64,000 nucleotides of DNA from BACL27 sp964203235 (GCA_964203235.1 CAXNLE010000002.1:248001-312000); one strand, 5' to 3'; shown: positions 44,892-54,455, counted from the stretch's first letter. Notes: generated by a model not told the origin, from the letters alone. Numbers and translations: made by a program.

Positions 44892-46444
44892 GCAAGATAC
44901 TTGTAGTAACAGATGCTCGCCAAGCAAACTTTGGTGATCTTCGGGCTAGCCACAGTTCGCTGGTTGTTTCTGGTTCTCGTTCGATTATTTGGTTGGTTGT
45001 TGGCGCGTCGCCAGAAGCTCTTAAGAAACTTCGGCGACGATTTTCGTTTGGTCGAGTTCAAGTGGTTGATAAATTTGAGTTAATTGTTGAAGATAAATCG
45101 ACCGATGTTGATTTAGTGATCTTTTTAAGTTCGGGCGACGGATTACAACGTGAGTCGCTAGTACCGGTGACTGAAATCTTTTCGCAAAACCTAGAGATTG
45201 ATTTGCTTTATGGCGATTCAGGACATCCAACTCACGAAAAAGCCGAGCCGCTAATTTTTGCACGACGACCTGGATGGTCTCCCGAAAGACTGCGTGCGCA
45301 TTGTTATGTTGGCGAAACTCTCGCAGTTCGTACTGATCTTGTCGTGCGCGGTGGCGGAATTGATGATCTAGCAATGCGCCACCCGCACGACCGTGCTTTG
45401 CGTCTGACCGAAAATGCAAAAAATATTCAGCGCTTGGCTGAAGTTTTGACAATTGCAAAGTCGAGTGATTCTCGTCCGTCAGCATCATTGCAGGCGGTTG
45501 TTGACCACTGTCAGCGACAAGCCATTGAAGCCGATTTCGAACTTGATTCGTCGGTACCAAGTGTGCGAGTCAAACGCCGCATGACCAAGCAACCTACGGT
45601 TGCAGTGATTATCGCTACAAGAGGTACCTCGGCTGAAGTTTTTGGCGAACAGCGAGTACTCGTGGTTGAAGCAGTACGAAGTTTGTTTGAAAAATCAACA
45701 TACCAAAACTTTAATGTTGTCATAGTCGCTGACACACCGACACCAAAATCAGTTATAGAGACATTGCAACAACTCGGCGGCTCGCGATTACAAGTAATTA
45801 ATTACGACAGACCATTCAATTTCGCGGAGAAAAATAACATCGGCGCGATGTCATGCGAATCAGATTTAATTTTGTTACTCAACGATGACACAGAGATCAT
45901 CACCACTGATGCTCTAGAAACAATGGTCGCAATTTTTAATGATACGCAAGTCGGCGTTGTTGGGCCAATGCTGCTATTTGAAGACTTAACTATTCAAAGC
46001 GCTGGACACATTTTCAGCCCAGATCCGACCGACCTCTATCGAGCGCGAAACCCAGAAACTGCCGGACCACAAAACTTATTGCGTGTGCAACGCGAAGTTT
46101 CGAGCCTAATTGGTGCGTGCATGTTGATTCGTCGAGATGTCTTTGAACAAGTAGGCGGACTTTGTCTCGGTTTCCCTGGCAACTGGAACGACATTGACTT
46201 TTGTCTAAAAGTGCAACTCGCTGGTTTTCGGGCGATATTTACCCCGCAGGCACAGTTGTATCATTTTGAATCTAAGACGCGTATTGCTAAGCGAGTTGAT
46301 GCCGAAGTTGGCAAACTTGGTGCGCGCTGGGGCTCAGTACTTGACGATGATCCGTACTTCAATCCTCGATTACAGCGGTACACGAATATTTGGAAGACTG
46401 ATTCAACTTCAAAACAGTCGCTTGACGAAGCGCTGAGTTTTTAA
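44888..46444 (+). CDS. Family-2 glycosyltransferase
   Basis: A 518-residue protein. An N-terminal region of about 230 residues without a clear motif is followed by a GT2 catalytic domain (about 236-460): TVAVIIATRGTSAEVFGEQR, the nucleotide-sugar DxD-type LLLNDDTEI, and GPMLLFEDLTIQSAGHIF, typical of rhamnosyl/galactofuranosyl-like transferases. ATG 44888 overlaps the stop of the small basic protein; an in-frame TTG two codons upstream is possible. No membrane helices. It transfers a sugar to a surface polymer; donor unknown. Confidence 0.87.
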   Translation: MSKILVVTDARQANFGDLRASHSSLVVSGSRSIIWLVVGASPEALKKLRRRFSFGRVQVVDKFELIVEDKSTDVDLVIFLSSGDGLQRESLVPVTEIFSQNLEIDLLYGDSGHPTHEKAEPLIFARRPGWSPERLRAHCYVGETLAVRTDLVVRGGGIDDLAMRHPHDRALRLTENAKNIQRLAEVLTIAKSSDSRPSASLQAVVDHCQRQAIEADFELDSSVPSVRVKRRMTKQPTVAVIIATRGTSAEVFGEQRVLVVEAVRSLFEKSTYQNFNVVIVADTPTPKSVIETLQQLGGSRLQVINYDRPFNFAEKNNIGAMSCESDLILLLNDDTEIITTDALETMVAIFNDTQVGVVGPMLLFEDLTIQSAGHIFSPDPTDLYRARNPETAGPQNLLRVQREVSSLIGACMLIRRDVFEQVGGLCLGFPGNWNDIDFCLKVQLAGFRAIFTPQAQLYHFESKTRIAKRVDAEVGKLGARWGSVLDDDPYFNPRLQRYTNIWKTDSTSKQSLDEALSF

Positions 46445-46455
46445 CTGACAATCGC

Positions 46456-46905
46456 CTAGTCGTTTGACTGCGGACCTATCGCGCCGATCGCATTGAAATA
46501 TTCAAGGTGGGCTTGAACCACATGGACAACATCGACATCTTCCAAAATTTCAATGCGATTTTGCTCTGCCGCGCCAAGTAAATATGCGGCCACGGTTTGT
46601 TCGTCAATCACAACCTCGTCAACGATGTCTTGTCTACGATCGATTACACCTTTAGGTTGCAATCCACGATCATGCAACCAACGCATATGAAAGACAAGTA
46701 GCTTGCGCAACTCGGCGTAGGTCAAGCGAGCTTGAGCATCACTTGGCAATCGATCGGCGACAAACTGAGTTGCCTGCTCAAGTTCGTAAATCGCGCGCGG
46801 TGCAACACTGTCAAGTCGTCTTGCTTCGCGACCGATAGTTACAGCAGCGATTGCAAAGACCAACGCAGCAGCCATAACACTGGCAAAAATTAAAACCGCA
46901 GACAT
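46456..46905 (-). CDS. Membrane-anchored protein of unknown function
   Basis: A 149-residue protein with one N-terminal helix (SAVLIFASVMAAALVFAIAA) and a soluble helical domain (about 40-140) with TYAELRKLLVFHMRWLHDRG and a long acidic stretch. No catalytic motif is visible. It looks like the actinobacterial family of membrane-tethered helical proteins, but I cannot name it. It is followed on the same strand by an acyl-CoA dehydrogenase upstream (16 bases). Confidence 0.65.
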   Translation of the reverse strand: MSAVLIFASVMAAALVFAIAAVTIGREARRLDSVAPRAIYELEQATQFVADRLPSDAQARLTYAELRKLLVFHMRWLHDRGLQPKGVIDRRQDIVDEVVIDEQTVAAYLLGAAEQNRIEILEDVDVVHVVQAHLEYFNAIGAIGPQSND

Positions 46906-46920
46906 GCGGTGCTGTGTGTT

Positions 46921-48036
46921 TTAGATGCCGATGCGTTGCGCAAGAAGTTCACGATGGTAAGTCGGATCTCCGAATAGCAACTCACTCGACTTAGCGCGCT
47001 TGAAATAAAGGTGTGCTGGATGCTCCCAGGTGAACCCGATACCGCCATGAATCTGAATGTTCTCAGCAGCCGCGTGAAAGTAGGCCTCTGAACAGTATGC
47101 CTTAGACAACGACGCAACAGAGGGCAACTCTTCGTTCATTTCGCTTGCACACCACATGCCGTAATAGGCGGCTGATTTCGCCGACTCAACTTCGAGCAAC
47201 ATGTCGGCGCACTTGTGTTTAATTGCTTGAAACGAACCAATTGGTCGGCCAAATTGCACGCGAACTTTTGCGTACTCAACCGCCATGTCAAGAACTTTTT
47301 GTGCACCACCGACTTGCTCGGCTGCAAGCGCAACAACAACAAGATCATTGACGCGAGACAGAACATCCCAGCCCTTGCCTTCTTCGCCAATCAAAGTAGC
47401 CGCCACATCGGCAAATTCAAGTTTTGCTTGCTTGCGAGTTTGATCCATTGTCGAGAGCGCAGTGCGAGTCAAACCTTTTGCATTTCCGTCAACAGCGAAA
47501 AGTGAAACACCTTTACTGGTGCGAGCCGAAACGATAATCATCGAAGCGGTGTGGCCGTCAAGCACGAACATTTTTGTACCACTTAAAGTGAAGCTTGAGC
47601 CCGAGCCTTTGGCTTGCATCGTGATGCCAGCTTCATCCCACTTGCCCGATGGTTCAACCGATGCGAGTGTTGCAGTTGTTTCGCCACTAGCAATGCCAGG
47701 AAGATATTTCTTTTTTGCTGCTTCATCACCAGATTGCATCAAAGTGTTTGCAGCCAATACAACTGTCGAGAAAAACGGTGCGCAAAGTAATGAGCGACCC
47801 ATTTCTTCAAGTACGACGCCCAACTCGATGTAGCTAAATCCCATGCCACCAAATTCTTCTGGAATATGAATTCCCATGAGCCCCATTTGTGAACCCATTT
47901 GTGACCAGACTGCTCGGTCAAAACCATTTTCAGTTTCCATTTGTTCGCGAACTGCGGTCTCGGGAGACTTCGCATCCAAAAATGCGCGGACTGTTTTGCG
48001 GAGTTCTTCTTGTTCTTCTGTAAAGGCAAAGTTCAT
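46921..48036 (-). CDS. Acyl-CoA dehydrogenase
   Basis: A 371-residue flavoprotein that would oxidise an acyl-CoA to enoyl-CoA. Start MNFAFTEEQEELRKTVRAFL at 48036 is the normal family N-terminus; an earlier in-frame codon gives unlike sequence. The FAD region and QIHGGIGFTWEHPAHLYFKR near the end are those of the actinobacterial FadE-like group. The final catalytic Glu in a YEGT block is absent; LLFGDPTYH replaces it, as is usual in this group. Substrate unknown. Confidence 0.88.
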   Translation of the reverse strand: MNFAFTEEQEELRKTVRAFLDAKSPETAVREQMETENGFDRAVWSQMGSQMGLMGIHIPEEFGGMGFSYIELGVVLEEMGRSLLCAPFFSTVVLAANTLMQSGDEAAKKKYLPGIASGETTATLASVEPSGKWDEAGITMQAKGSGSSFTLSGTKMFVLDGHTASMIIVSARTSKGVSLFAVDGNAKGLTRTALSTMDQTRKQAKLEFADVAATLIGEEGKGWDVLSRVNDLVVVALAAEQVGGAQKVLDMAVEYAKVRVQFGRPIGSFQAIKHKCADMLLEVESAKSAAYYGMWCASEMNEELPSVASLSKAYCSEAYFHAAAENIQIHGGIGFTWEHPAHLYFKRAKSSELLFGDPTYHRELLAQRIGI

Positions 48037-48113
48037 GGGGTATATCTTGCCAGCGTCAGAGTGATTTGCGCTAATCGGACGGTTTTGCTGGATCTCTGAG
48101 ATACTTGTCAAAT

Positions 48114-48761
48114 ATGCAAAATAATCTTGAAACAGGCGAATTCAAAGACCCAACATTGCACTGGCGCGATGCCAGCGTTGATGTGCACAAAGTCGTGGTG
48201 GGGCCATTTGATAATAATGTTTTTGTGGTGCGATGTCGAGAATCTGGCGAGGCTGTTTTGATTGACGCGGCGAACGAGCATGAACAACTTTTGGCGCTTT
48301 GCCGTCGACTTGGTGTCAGGCGTGTGCTTGAAACTCATGGACATTGGGATCACATTCAGGCAATCCCTGCGTTAAGAGAGGCTGGATACGAAATTGCAGT
48401 AACCGCTGCTGACGCACCGCGTCTAAAAGATGTTGGGTACGACGTATTTATTGACGACGCCGAAGTAATTGAGGTTGGCAAATTGCGATTGCACGCGATA
48501 CATAATCCAGGACATACAGAAGGCTCAATTTCATTTGCTGTTGCTGATACTCCGCTTTTGTTTACTGGTGACACTTTGTTTCCAGGCGGACCTGGCAATA
48601 CCAAACTTGAAGGTGGAGACTTCGCAACGATTATCAAATCGATTGACAATAAGTTGTTTACGTTTCCGGCTGAGACAATTGTCTTGCCTGGGCACGGACT
48701 TGACACAACAATTGGTGACGAACGACCGCAACTTGCTGCATGGGTTGAACGCGGCTGGTAG
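48114..48761 (+). CDS. Metallo-beta-lactamase-fold hydrolase (glyoxalase II-like)
   Basis: A 215-residue MBL-fold protein. Metal ligands: HxHxDH in LETHGHWDHIQAIP, His in IHNPGHTEGS, Asp in LLFTGDTLFPGG and His in VLPGHGLDTTIGDE. This resembles glyoxalase II/sulfur-dioxygenase-type enzymes of similar length. ATG 48114 was chosen over an upstream TTG at 48105. It is divergent from the acyl-CoA dehydrogenase and 61 bases before sufC. Confidence 0.87.
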   Translation: MQNNLETGEFKDPTLHWRDASVDVHKVVVGPFDNNVFVVRCRESGEAVLIDAANEHEQLLALCRRLGVRRVLETHGHWDHIQAIPALREAGYEIAVTAADAPRLKDVGYDVFIDDAEVIEVGKLRLHAIHNPGHTEGSISFAVADTPLLFTGDTLFPGGPGNTKLEGGDFATIIKSIDNKLFTFPAETIVLPGHGLDTTIGDERPQLAAWVERGW

Positions 48762-48822
48762 AAATTTAATTTCCCCTATCGCCATAGTGCAAATAACTTG
48801 GTGCGCAATTACACTTATTTAA

Positions 48823-49578
48823 GTGAGCGAACTCTTTCGCATTGACGATCTTCATGCCAAGCCTGCTGAAGCGGATGCACAAATTCTGCGAGGTGTCTCT
48901 CTAACTGTTAACACTGGTGAAGTTCACGCGATCATGGGACCAAATGGTTCTGGCAAATCTACACTCGCAACAACTTTGCTCGGTGCGCCCGAATACGAAG
49001 TCACACATGGTCGACTCTTTTACAAAGGTGAAGATATTTCATTATGGCCAACTGATGTTCGCGCTAAAGCTGGGATCTTTTTAGCTTTTCAGTATCCACA
49101 AGAAATTGCAGGCGTCTCGGTGATTCAATTTTTGCGCCAGGCGCTGTCGGCACGCAAAGGAATCGATCTTTCAGTACTCGAGTTGCGACTTTCAATAATT
49201 AGTTGGATGAAACGCCTGGGTATGGACTCATCATTCGTTGACCGCTACCTCAACGAAGGTTTTTCGGGCGGCGAAAAAAAGCGCAACGAAATCATGCAGA
49301 TGGCAATTCTTGAACCCGAGCTTGCGATTCTTGATGAAACCGATTCGGGCTTAGACATCGATGCGTTGCGAATTGTCGCCAAGGGAATTCGTGAAGTGCG
49401 CCAAGATCGGCCAGAGATTGGCATCGTGCTGATAACTCATTATCAACGACTACTCGATGAAGTGAAACCTGACTTTGTGCACATTTTGATTGACGGGCGC
49501 ATTGTGAAATCAGGTTCGCTGGAGTTAGCTAGCGAACTAGAGCGCAATGGCTACGACGCATACAGAGCCGAGTCATAA
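48823..49578 (+). CDS. sufC: Fe-S cluster assembly ATPase SufC
   Basis: A 251-residue ABC-type ATPase. Walker A GPNGSGKST, the SufC-type signature NEGFSGGEKKRNEIMQMAIL, Walker B LAILDETDSGLD and the helix IVLITHYQRLLDEVKPDFVH are all present. It powers the SufBCD scaffold. The start is GTG. Directly followed by sufS and sufU, but no sufB or sufD precedes it; in most actinobacteria the order is sufB-sufD-sufC-sufS-sufU. The scaffold genes must be elsewhere in the genome. Confidence 0.95.
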   Translation: MSELFRIDDLHAKPAEADAQILRGVSLTVNTGEVHAIMGPNGSGKSTLATTLLGAPEYEVTHGRLFYKGEDISLWPTDVRAKAGIFLAFQYPQEIAGVSVIQFLRQALSARKGIDLSVLELRLSIISWMKRLGMDSSFVDRYLNEGFSGGEKKRNEIMQMAILEPELAILDETDSGLDIDALRIVAKGIREVRQDRPEIGIVLITHYQRLLDEVKPDFVHILIDGRIVKSGSLELASELERNGYDAYRAES

Positions 49579-49580
49579 AC

Positions 49581-50822
49581 ATGGTCGGCACAAACACTGC
49601 ATTTGACTCGGCCGTAATTCGCCGAGACTTTCCGGTGTTGGCTCAACAGATCGACGGTAAGCCGCTTGTCTATTTAGATAGCGCGAATACTTCACAAAAA
49701 CCCAACCTCGTGATCGACACGATGGCAAAGTTCATGCGCGAATCTTACGCACCGATAAATAGAAGTGCGTATACCTTGGCCGCAAATGCAACAGAGTTTT
49801 ATGAGAGTGCGCGCAATTCAGTAGCGAAATTCATCAACGCAAATAATTCGCGAGAGATTGTCTTCACTAAAAATGCAACCGAAGCGTTGAACCTGATTGC
49901 ATTTTCGTGGGGTCGTGCCAATTTGCAGCGCGGTGATGTGGTTTTGCTTACGCATATGGAGCACCACGCCAATATTGTGCCGTGGCAGATGCTGCAACAA
50001 GAACGCGGAATCGAATTGCGATGGGTGCCGTTGACAAGTGATTTTCAACTTGACTTGAGTTCGCTGCCAACTTTGTTGATGAGTGCCAAAGCATTTTCGT
50101 TTACCTCGATGTCAAATGTGCTTGGCACGATTAACCCGGTCGAGAAACTTTGTGGCGCAGCACATGCGGCTGGTGCAATCGCAATAGTTGATGCCTGCCA
50201 ATCAGTACCGCACTCACCAACTGATGTGCAAGCGTGGGGCGCAGATTTTGCAATGTTCTCGAGTCACAAAATGTGTGGACCATCAGGTCTCGGTGTGTTG
50301 TGGGGTCGCGAAGCGCTACTCGAAGCGATGCCTCCGTTTTTGGGTGGCGGAAACATGATTTCTGAAGTTCGCCTAGATGGTTTCAAGTGCGCCGAGTTGC
50401 CAGCGAAATTTGAGGCAGGCACGCCAGCAATTGCCGAAGTTGTTGGTCTCGGCGCTGCCGTTGAATTTTTGAACGGGGTTGGCATGGCCAACATTCGACA
50501 GCACGAGATTGAAATGTCAAGTTATGTTCTTGAAATGTTGACGAGCCGATTTGGCGATGACATCACAATTCACGGGCCGCGCAACCCCGAACTGCGTGGT
50601 GCAACATTTAGTTTTGCTTTCCGTGGTATTCATCCACATGATTTGAGTCAGGTGCTTGATCAGTCGAATGTTTGTGTTCGCGCTGGTCATCACTGTGCCA
50701 AACCGCTGATGAAAATTATCGGTGCTAATGCCACGGCACGCGCGAGTTTTTATCTCTACAACACGACCGCAGATGCTGATGCGCTTGCCGATGCTCTTGA
50801 CTCAGCGTCAGATATCTTTTAG
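49581..50822 (+). CDS. sufS: Cysteine desulfurase SufS
   Basis: A 413-residue PLP-dependent cysteine desulfurase, group II. Lys230 in FSSHKMCGPSGLGVLWG binds the cofactor, and the persulfide-forming Cys372 is in VCVRAGHHCAKPLM. MEHHANIVPWQMLQQ and DACQSVPHSPTDVQAWGADF are family blocks. It starts two bases after sufC and supplies sulfur to SufU. Confidence 0.95.
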   Translation: MVGTNTAFDSAVIRRDFPVLAQQIDGKPLVYLDSANTSQKPNLVIDTMAKFMRESYAPINRSAYTLAANATEFYESARNSVAKFINANNSREIVFTKNATEALNLIAFSWGRANLQRGDVVLLTHMEHHANIVPWQMLQQERGIELRWVPLTSDFQLDLSSLPTLLMSAKAFSFTSMSNVLGTINPVEKLCGAAHAAGAIAIVDACQSVPHSPTDVQAWGADFAMFSSHKMCGPSGLGVLWGREALLEAMPPFLGGGNMISEVRLDGFKCAELPAKFEAGTPAIAEVVGLGAAVEFLNGVGMANIRQHEIEMSSYVLEMLTSRFGDDITIHGPRNPELRGATFSFAFRGIHPHDLSQVLDQSNVCVRAGHHCAKPLMKIIGANATARASFYLYNTTADADALADALDSASDIF

Positions 50823-50846
50823 ATAGTCGGGTACAAACGAGGAAAC

Positions 50847-51290
50847 ATGCCAGGTATTGAAGATCTTTACCGAGAGATAATTCTTGATCACTATCGCACG
50901 CCGCGCAATCGTGGTGAGTTGCCACCGCCGGCTGTTTATTCTGAAGGAAACAATCCTCTTTGTGGTGACGATATTCGTATTTATCTAGATGTTGCTGACG
51001 GTGTCGTTCGTGATGTTAAATTTTCGGGCCAGGGTTGCTCAATTAGCCAGAGTTCAACTTCAATGATGACAGTAGCGATTAAGGGCAAAACAGTCGCTGA
51101 AGTTCAGGCGTTTGTCCGACGCTTTAAGCACATGATGACACTTGCCGATAATGATGAACCAGTTGACGAAGCAATTAACCTGGGCGACATTGAAGCGTTG
51201 CAAGGTGTCGTGAAGTTTCCAGTGCGCATCAAGTGCGCCACACTCGGTTGGAACACTCTGCTCGAAGCACTCACCGAAGCCACTAAATAA
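50847..51290 (+). CDS. sufU: SufU-type sulfur transfer protein
   Basis: A 147-residue SufU. The three Zn-binding cysteines are visible: NPLCGDDIRIYLDV, FSGQGCSISQSSTSMM and RIKCATLGWNTL, with the SufU-specific insertion before the last. It accepts persulfide from SufS. A normal length; it ends the sufC-sufS-sufU operon. Confidence 0.94.
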   Translation: MPGIEDLYREIILDHYRTPRNRGELPPPAVYSEGNNPLCGDDIRIYLDVADGVVRDVKFSGQGCSISQSSTSMMTVAIKGKTVAEVQAFVRRFKHMMTLADNDEPVDEAINLGDIEALQGVVKFPVRIKCATLGWNTLLEALTEATK

Positions 51291-51314
51291 TTCCACCCCG
51301 CGCAAGTCTCTAAC

Positions 51315-52091
51315 TTATTTTTCTCGTGGCATGACGTGAAATGTATTCAGTGAAAAGTCAAAGTTAAATCCCGCTTTGAGATTGGCACGAATAGCACTCT
51401 GATTTTGAATCTGCGTTGAAATAAAGAGCCTCTTAATTCCCTTACTTGATAGCTCATTGCTTGCGAATCCAATAATCTCAGAGTAGATACCTTGACCTCT
51501 AAAACGTTCATCTACACCTGAAAGCAAAAAGTCAGAGTTGTCACCCTCATATGCAAAATTACCAAATCCGCAAAGCAATGAACTGCTATCTTCCGCCACT
51601 AAAACTAAACCACTATCAATCTTCAGAGAAGAAACGGCCCACTCTTGTAACCCCGCACGGATTGCATCAGCCTTCAAAAAATGGTTCGCTTGATAATGAT
51701 TCGAGTAACCTTGAAAAATTGTCCCTGACAGTTTCCGAATTTCTTGCTCGTCAGTAGTATCTGCTCGGCGAATAGAAAAACCTCTATCGTCGATAAAGTT
51801 GGGAACGAAAGCATCAATTGACTTTGAAAAGTAGACAAGAGTGTCGGCCTGAAATGCCGTTTTTGATTGAATTTGGCTCAAACCTTGGGATAGCTGTATG
51901 CGAATTGACGGATAGCGCAGTACTAAAAGATCTGACTTGCTTTCGCGGCAAATCTTTACAATTGCTTCATCTGTTATTGAGTGTTGAAAAGGAATGTTTA
52001 GACGACTGACCGACATGCCAAATCTATTCGATTCAATCGGAGAGACAACATCACAGATATCTCGAGGGCCTTGCGTGAAGTCGCTGATCAT
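51315..52091 (-). CDS. GNAT acetyltransferase, WecD-like
   Basis: A 258-residue protein. The N-terminal half has no firm assignment; the C-terminal GNAT domain (about 105-250) carries the acetyl-CoA loop in VDERFRGQGIYSEIIGFAS and the NQSAIRANLKAGFNFDFSLN tail. This architecture and the neighbours (polyprenyl glycosyltransferase and WecE-type aminotransferase, divergent) suggest acetylation of a dTDP-4-amino-4,6-dideoxyhexose, as WecD does to make dTDP-Fuc4NAc. The assignment is an inference from context; the GNAT fold is clear. Confidence 0.75.
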   Translation of the reverse strand: MISDFTQGPRDICDVVSPIESNRFGMSVSRLNIPFQHSITDEAIVKICRESKSDLLVLRYPSIRIQLSQGLSQIQSKTAFQADTLVYFSKSIDAFVPNFIDDRGFSIRRADTTDEQEIRKLSGTIFQGYSNHYQANHFLKADAIRAGLQEWAVSSLKIDSGLVLVAEDSSSLLCGFGNFAYEGDNSDFLLSGVDERFRGQGIYSEIIGFASNELSSKGIKRLFISTQIQNQSAIRANLKAGFNFDFSLNTFHVMPREK

Positions 52092-52167
52092 CGTGTTGCA
52101 AGTTTAACAAACAGCGACTTATCGACATGCCCGTCGAGCAACTTGCTCGTTTAGATACGATGAGATA

Positions 52168-53106
52168 ATGGGTTTTAGCCACGGACTTTCGGTTGTCGTG
52201 CCGGTGTACAGATCCGAACGAACTCTGCGAACATTGGTCGACCGAATTTCGGCTTCACTTGCCAATCAAGACTATGAAATTATTCTTGTTGATGACGCAA
52301 GCGGTGATGGAACTTGGCGAGAAATTTCTACTATTTCTAAGGGCAATACTCGAGTCAAAGGTCTGCGCTTAGGTAGAAATTCAGGCCAGCACAGTGCACT
52401 ACTTGCTGGCGTTCGAAGTGCCAGATGCGCAACAATCGTCACCCTTGACGACGACTTACAAAACCCCCCGGAAGAAATTTCAAAACTATTGGCAGTACTA
52501 ACTGCTGATATCGATGTTGTATACGGAGTCAGCACAACTATTAATCAAAACTTTTATCGCCGACTCGGGTCAAAAGTCGCCAGAAAATTTTTTGCTTCCA
52601 TGCTTGGCTTTAATAGCGCAGTTTCAATGAGTTCATTTCGTGTGTTTCGAACTGAGCTACGAAATGGTTTTGACTCTTCGCTGGGTCCAAATATCTCGCT
52701 AGATGCTCTTTTGACTTGGTCAACCTCAAGATTTACAGTTGCTGAAGTTTCTCATGACGACCGCGCTGAAGGTACTTCGCACTACACATTTAAAAAACTT
52801 GTCCGTTTCATGATGGATATGGCAACTGGCTACAGTACATTACCGCTGCGAATGGCAACTGCAATTGGGTTTACAGCAATCGTGTTTGGTTTACTTTTAT
52901 TTGTTTTTGTGACTGTTCGACCATTAATCTATGGTGATTCAGTGCCTGGGTTTCCGATGTTGGCGTGTTCAATAATTATTTTCTCTGGGGTACAGATCCT
53001 TTTACTTGGAGTACTCGGCGAATACATTGGCAGAATACATTTTCGCGTAATGAATAAACCGACTTACATGATTGCCGAAATGACTACTAATACAAGTACA
53101 GATTAA
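52168..53106 (+). CDS. Polyprenyl-phosphate glycosyltransferase (GT2, DPM/ArnC-like)
   Basis: A 312-residue GT2. The catalytic domain has LSVVVPVYRSERTLRTLVDR, EIILVDDASGDGTW and the DxD block IVTLDDDLQNPPEEI. Two C-terminal membrane helices follow (FTAIVFGLLLFVFVTVRPLI and ACSIIIFSGVQILLLGVLGE). Such enzymes load a sugar onto polyprenyl phosphate. It is adjacent to the WecE-type aminotransferase and divergent from the acetyltransferase, fitting a pathway for a dideoxy amino sugar. Confidence 0.9.
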   Translation: MGFSHGLSVVVPVYRSERTLRTLVDRISASLANQDYEIILVDDASGDGTWREISTISKGNTRVKGLRLGRNSGQHSALLAGVRSARCATIVTLDDDLQNPPEEISKLLAVLTADIDVVYGVSTTINQNFYRRLGSKVARKFFASMLGFNSAVSMSSFRVFRTELRNGFDSSLGPNISLDALLTWSTSRFTVAEVSHDDRAEGTSHYTFKKLVRFMMDMATGYSTLPLRMATAIGFTAIVFGLLLFVFVTVRPLIYGDSVPGFPMLACSIIIFSGVQILLLGVLGEYIGRIHFRVMNKPTYMIAEMTTNTSTD

Positions 53107-53126
53107 AGTACGTAGTCGATTAACAA

Positions 53127-54266
53127 ATGTTCAAAATTCCGTTCAATCGTGCCGACGTCGGCAAACACGATATTGAACTTCTCACTGAATCGATTTCGGC
53201 AGGACATATCTCCGGCAACGGCCCATTTACGAAACGAGCCGAGGAACAAATAACCAAAATTTTAGGCAGTAATCGCACTTTGCTTACAACTTCGTGTACT
53301 CACGCACTTGAAATGTCGGCGCTACTACTCCGTCTAAAACCAGGCGACGAAGTGATCGTGCCCGCTTTTACTTTCGTCTCAACTGCCAGTGCGTTCATGC
53401 TTTACGGCGCCAAGCCCGTCTTCGTTGATGTGCAACAAAACACTCTAAATATTAACTTAGACCAGGCAGAAGCAGCAATCACATCGCGAACTCGTGCAAT
53501 TTGTGTCGTGCATTATGGCGGTGTTGCCTGCGAGATGGAGCGACTAGTCAAACTTGCTGAAGACCACGACTTGATGCTGATTGAGGATAACGCGCATGGA
53601 CTTTTTGCCAAGTATCGCGGTAAATATCTCGGAACATTCGGAGCACTCGCAACACAAAGTTTTCACGAAACCAAAAACATCACTTGTGGCGAAGGAGGCG
53701 CGTTAGTAATTAATGACACGTCACTTGCGGAACGTGCCGAAATTTTGCGCGAAAAAGGCACCGACCGAACAAAGTTTCTACGGGGCCAAGTAGACAAATA
53801 CACATGGGTTGACACGGGGTCAAGTTGGGTGATCAGTGACTTGCTCGCCGCAATTTTAGTTGGGCAACTCTCCCGTGCTGATGAAATTTATAAGCAACGC
53901 ATGGATATCTGGAATAGATACCACACCGAACTTCGAACATGGGCAATGAATCACAGTGTTGTGTTGCCGAGCGTCCCAGATGGTTGTGAACATACAGGTC
54001 ACGTCTACCATTTACGTTTTCAACGCGGTGATCAGCGCGACAAGTTCATTGGCCATCTAAAACAACTAGGCATCTATGCAGTGTTCCATTATCAGCCTTT
54101 ACATTTATCAACTGTCGGTCGCACACTCGGTGGCCAAGATGGACAATTTCCGATTACAGAAAGTGCCGGCGACTGTCTGGTCAGATTGCCACTGTTTAAT
54201 ACGCTGACCAACGACGAGCAGACATACGTGATTGAATCTGTAAAAGTTTTCAATCCTTCAGATTAG
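53127..54266 (+). CDS. wecE: dTDP-4-amino-4,6-dideoxygalactose transaminase
   Basis: A 379-residue DegT/DnrJ-family PLP enzyme. The opening FKIPFNRADVGKHDIELL is very close to WecE (RffA), and the cofactor lysine is in SFHETKNITCGEGGALV. LIEDNAHGLFAKYRGKYLG is another family block. It would put the amino group on dTDP-4-keto-6-deoxyglucose using glutamate. It follows the membrane glycosyltransferase after 20 bases. RmlA/RmlB for the precursor are not in the window. Confidence 0.9.
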   Translation: MFKIPFNRADVGKHDIELLTESISAGHISGNGPFTKRAEEQITKILGSNRTLLTTSCTHALEMSALLLRLKPGDEVIVPAFTFVSTASAFMLYGAKPVFVDVQQNTLNINLDQAEAAITSRTRAICVVHYGGVACEMERLVKLAEDHDLMLIEDNAHGLFAKYRGKYLGTFGALATQSFHETKNITCGEGGALVINDTSLAERAEILREKGTDRTKFLRGQVDKYTWVDTGSSWVISDLLAAILVGQLSRADEIYKQRMDIWNRYHTELRTWAMNHSVVLPSVPDGCEHTGHVYHLRFQRGDQRDKFIGHLKQLGIYAVFHYQPLHLSTVGRTLGGQDGQFPITESAGDCLVRLPLFNTLTNDEQTYVIESVKVFNPSD

Positions 54267-54306
54267 TTTGGGTGTTTCTTAGATGATTTTGACGATAGTT
54301 AGTTAA

Positions 54307-54441
54307 TGTAATCATCTAAATCCAGGTTGCCCAGTCATTGATGTTGGATGTGGATCGCCTGCAATTCTTGATTTATTGAAGGATGTCAAACACATCGGTT
54401 TGGAACACAACCTAAATTTCGTTGCTACGGCTATTTTTTAA
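54307..54441 (+). pseudogene. Fragment of a SAM-dependent methyltransferase
   Basis: A short frame reads GCPVIDVGCGSPAILDLLKD, then VKHIGLEHNLNFVATAIF and a stop. VIDVGCGSPAIL is a clear motif I (SAM-binding) and VKHIGLEHN the next strand. No start codon fits, and everything before and after is missing, so it is a remnant. It is not a copy of the methyltransferase at 54668, whose motif I is different. It is the only coding trace in the 401-base gap 54267-54667. Confidence 0.6.
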
Positions 54442-54455
54442 GGCCCCTTCCAAAA

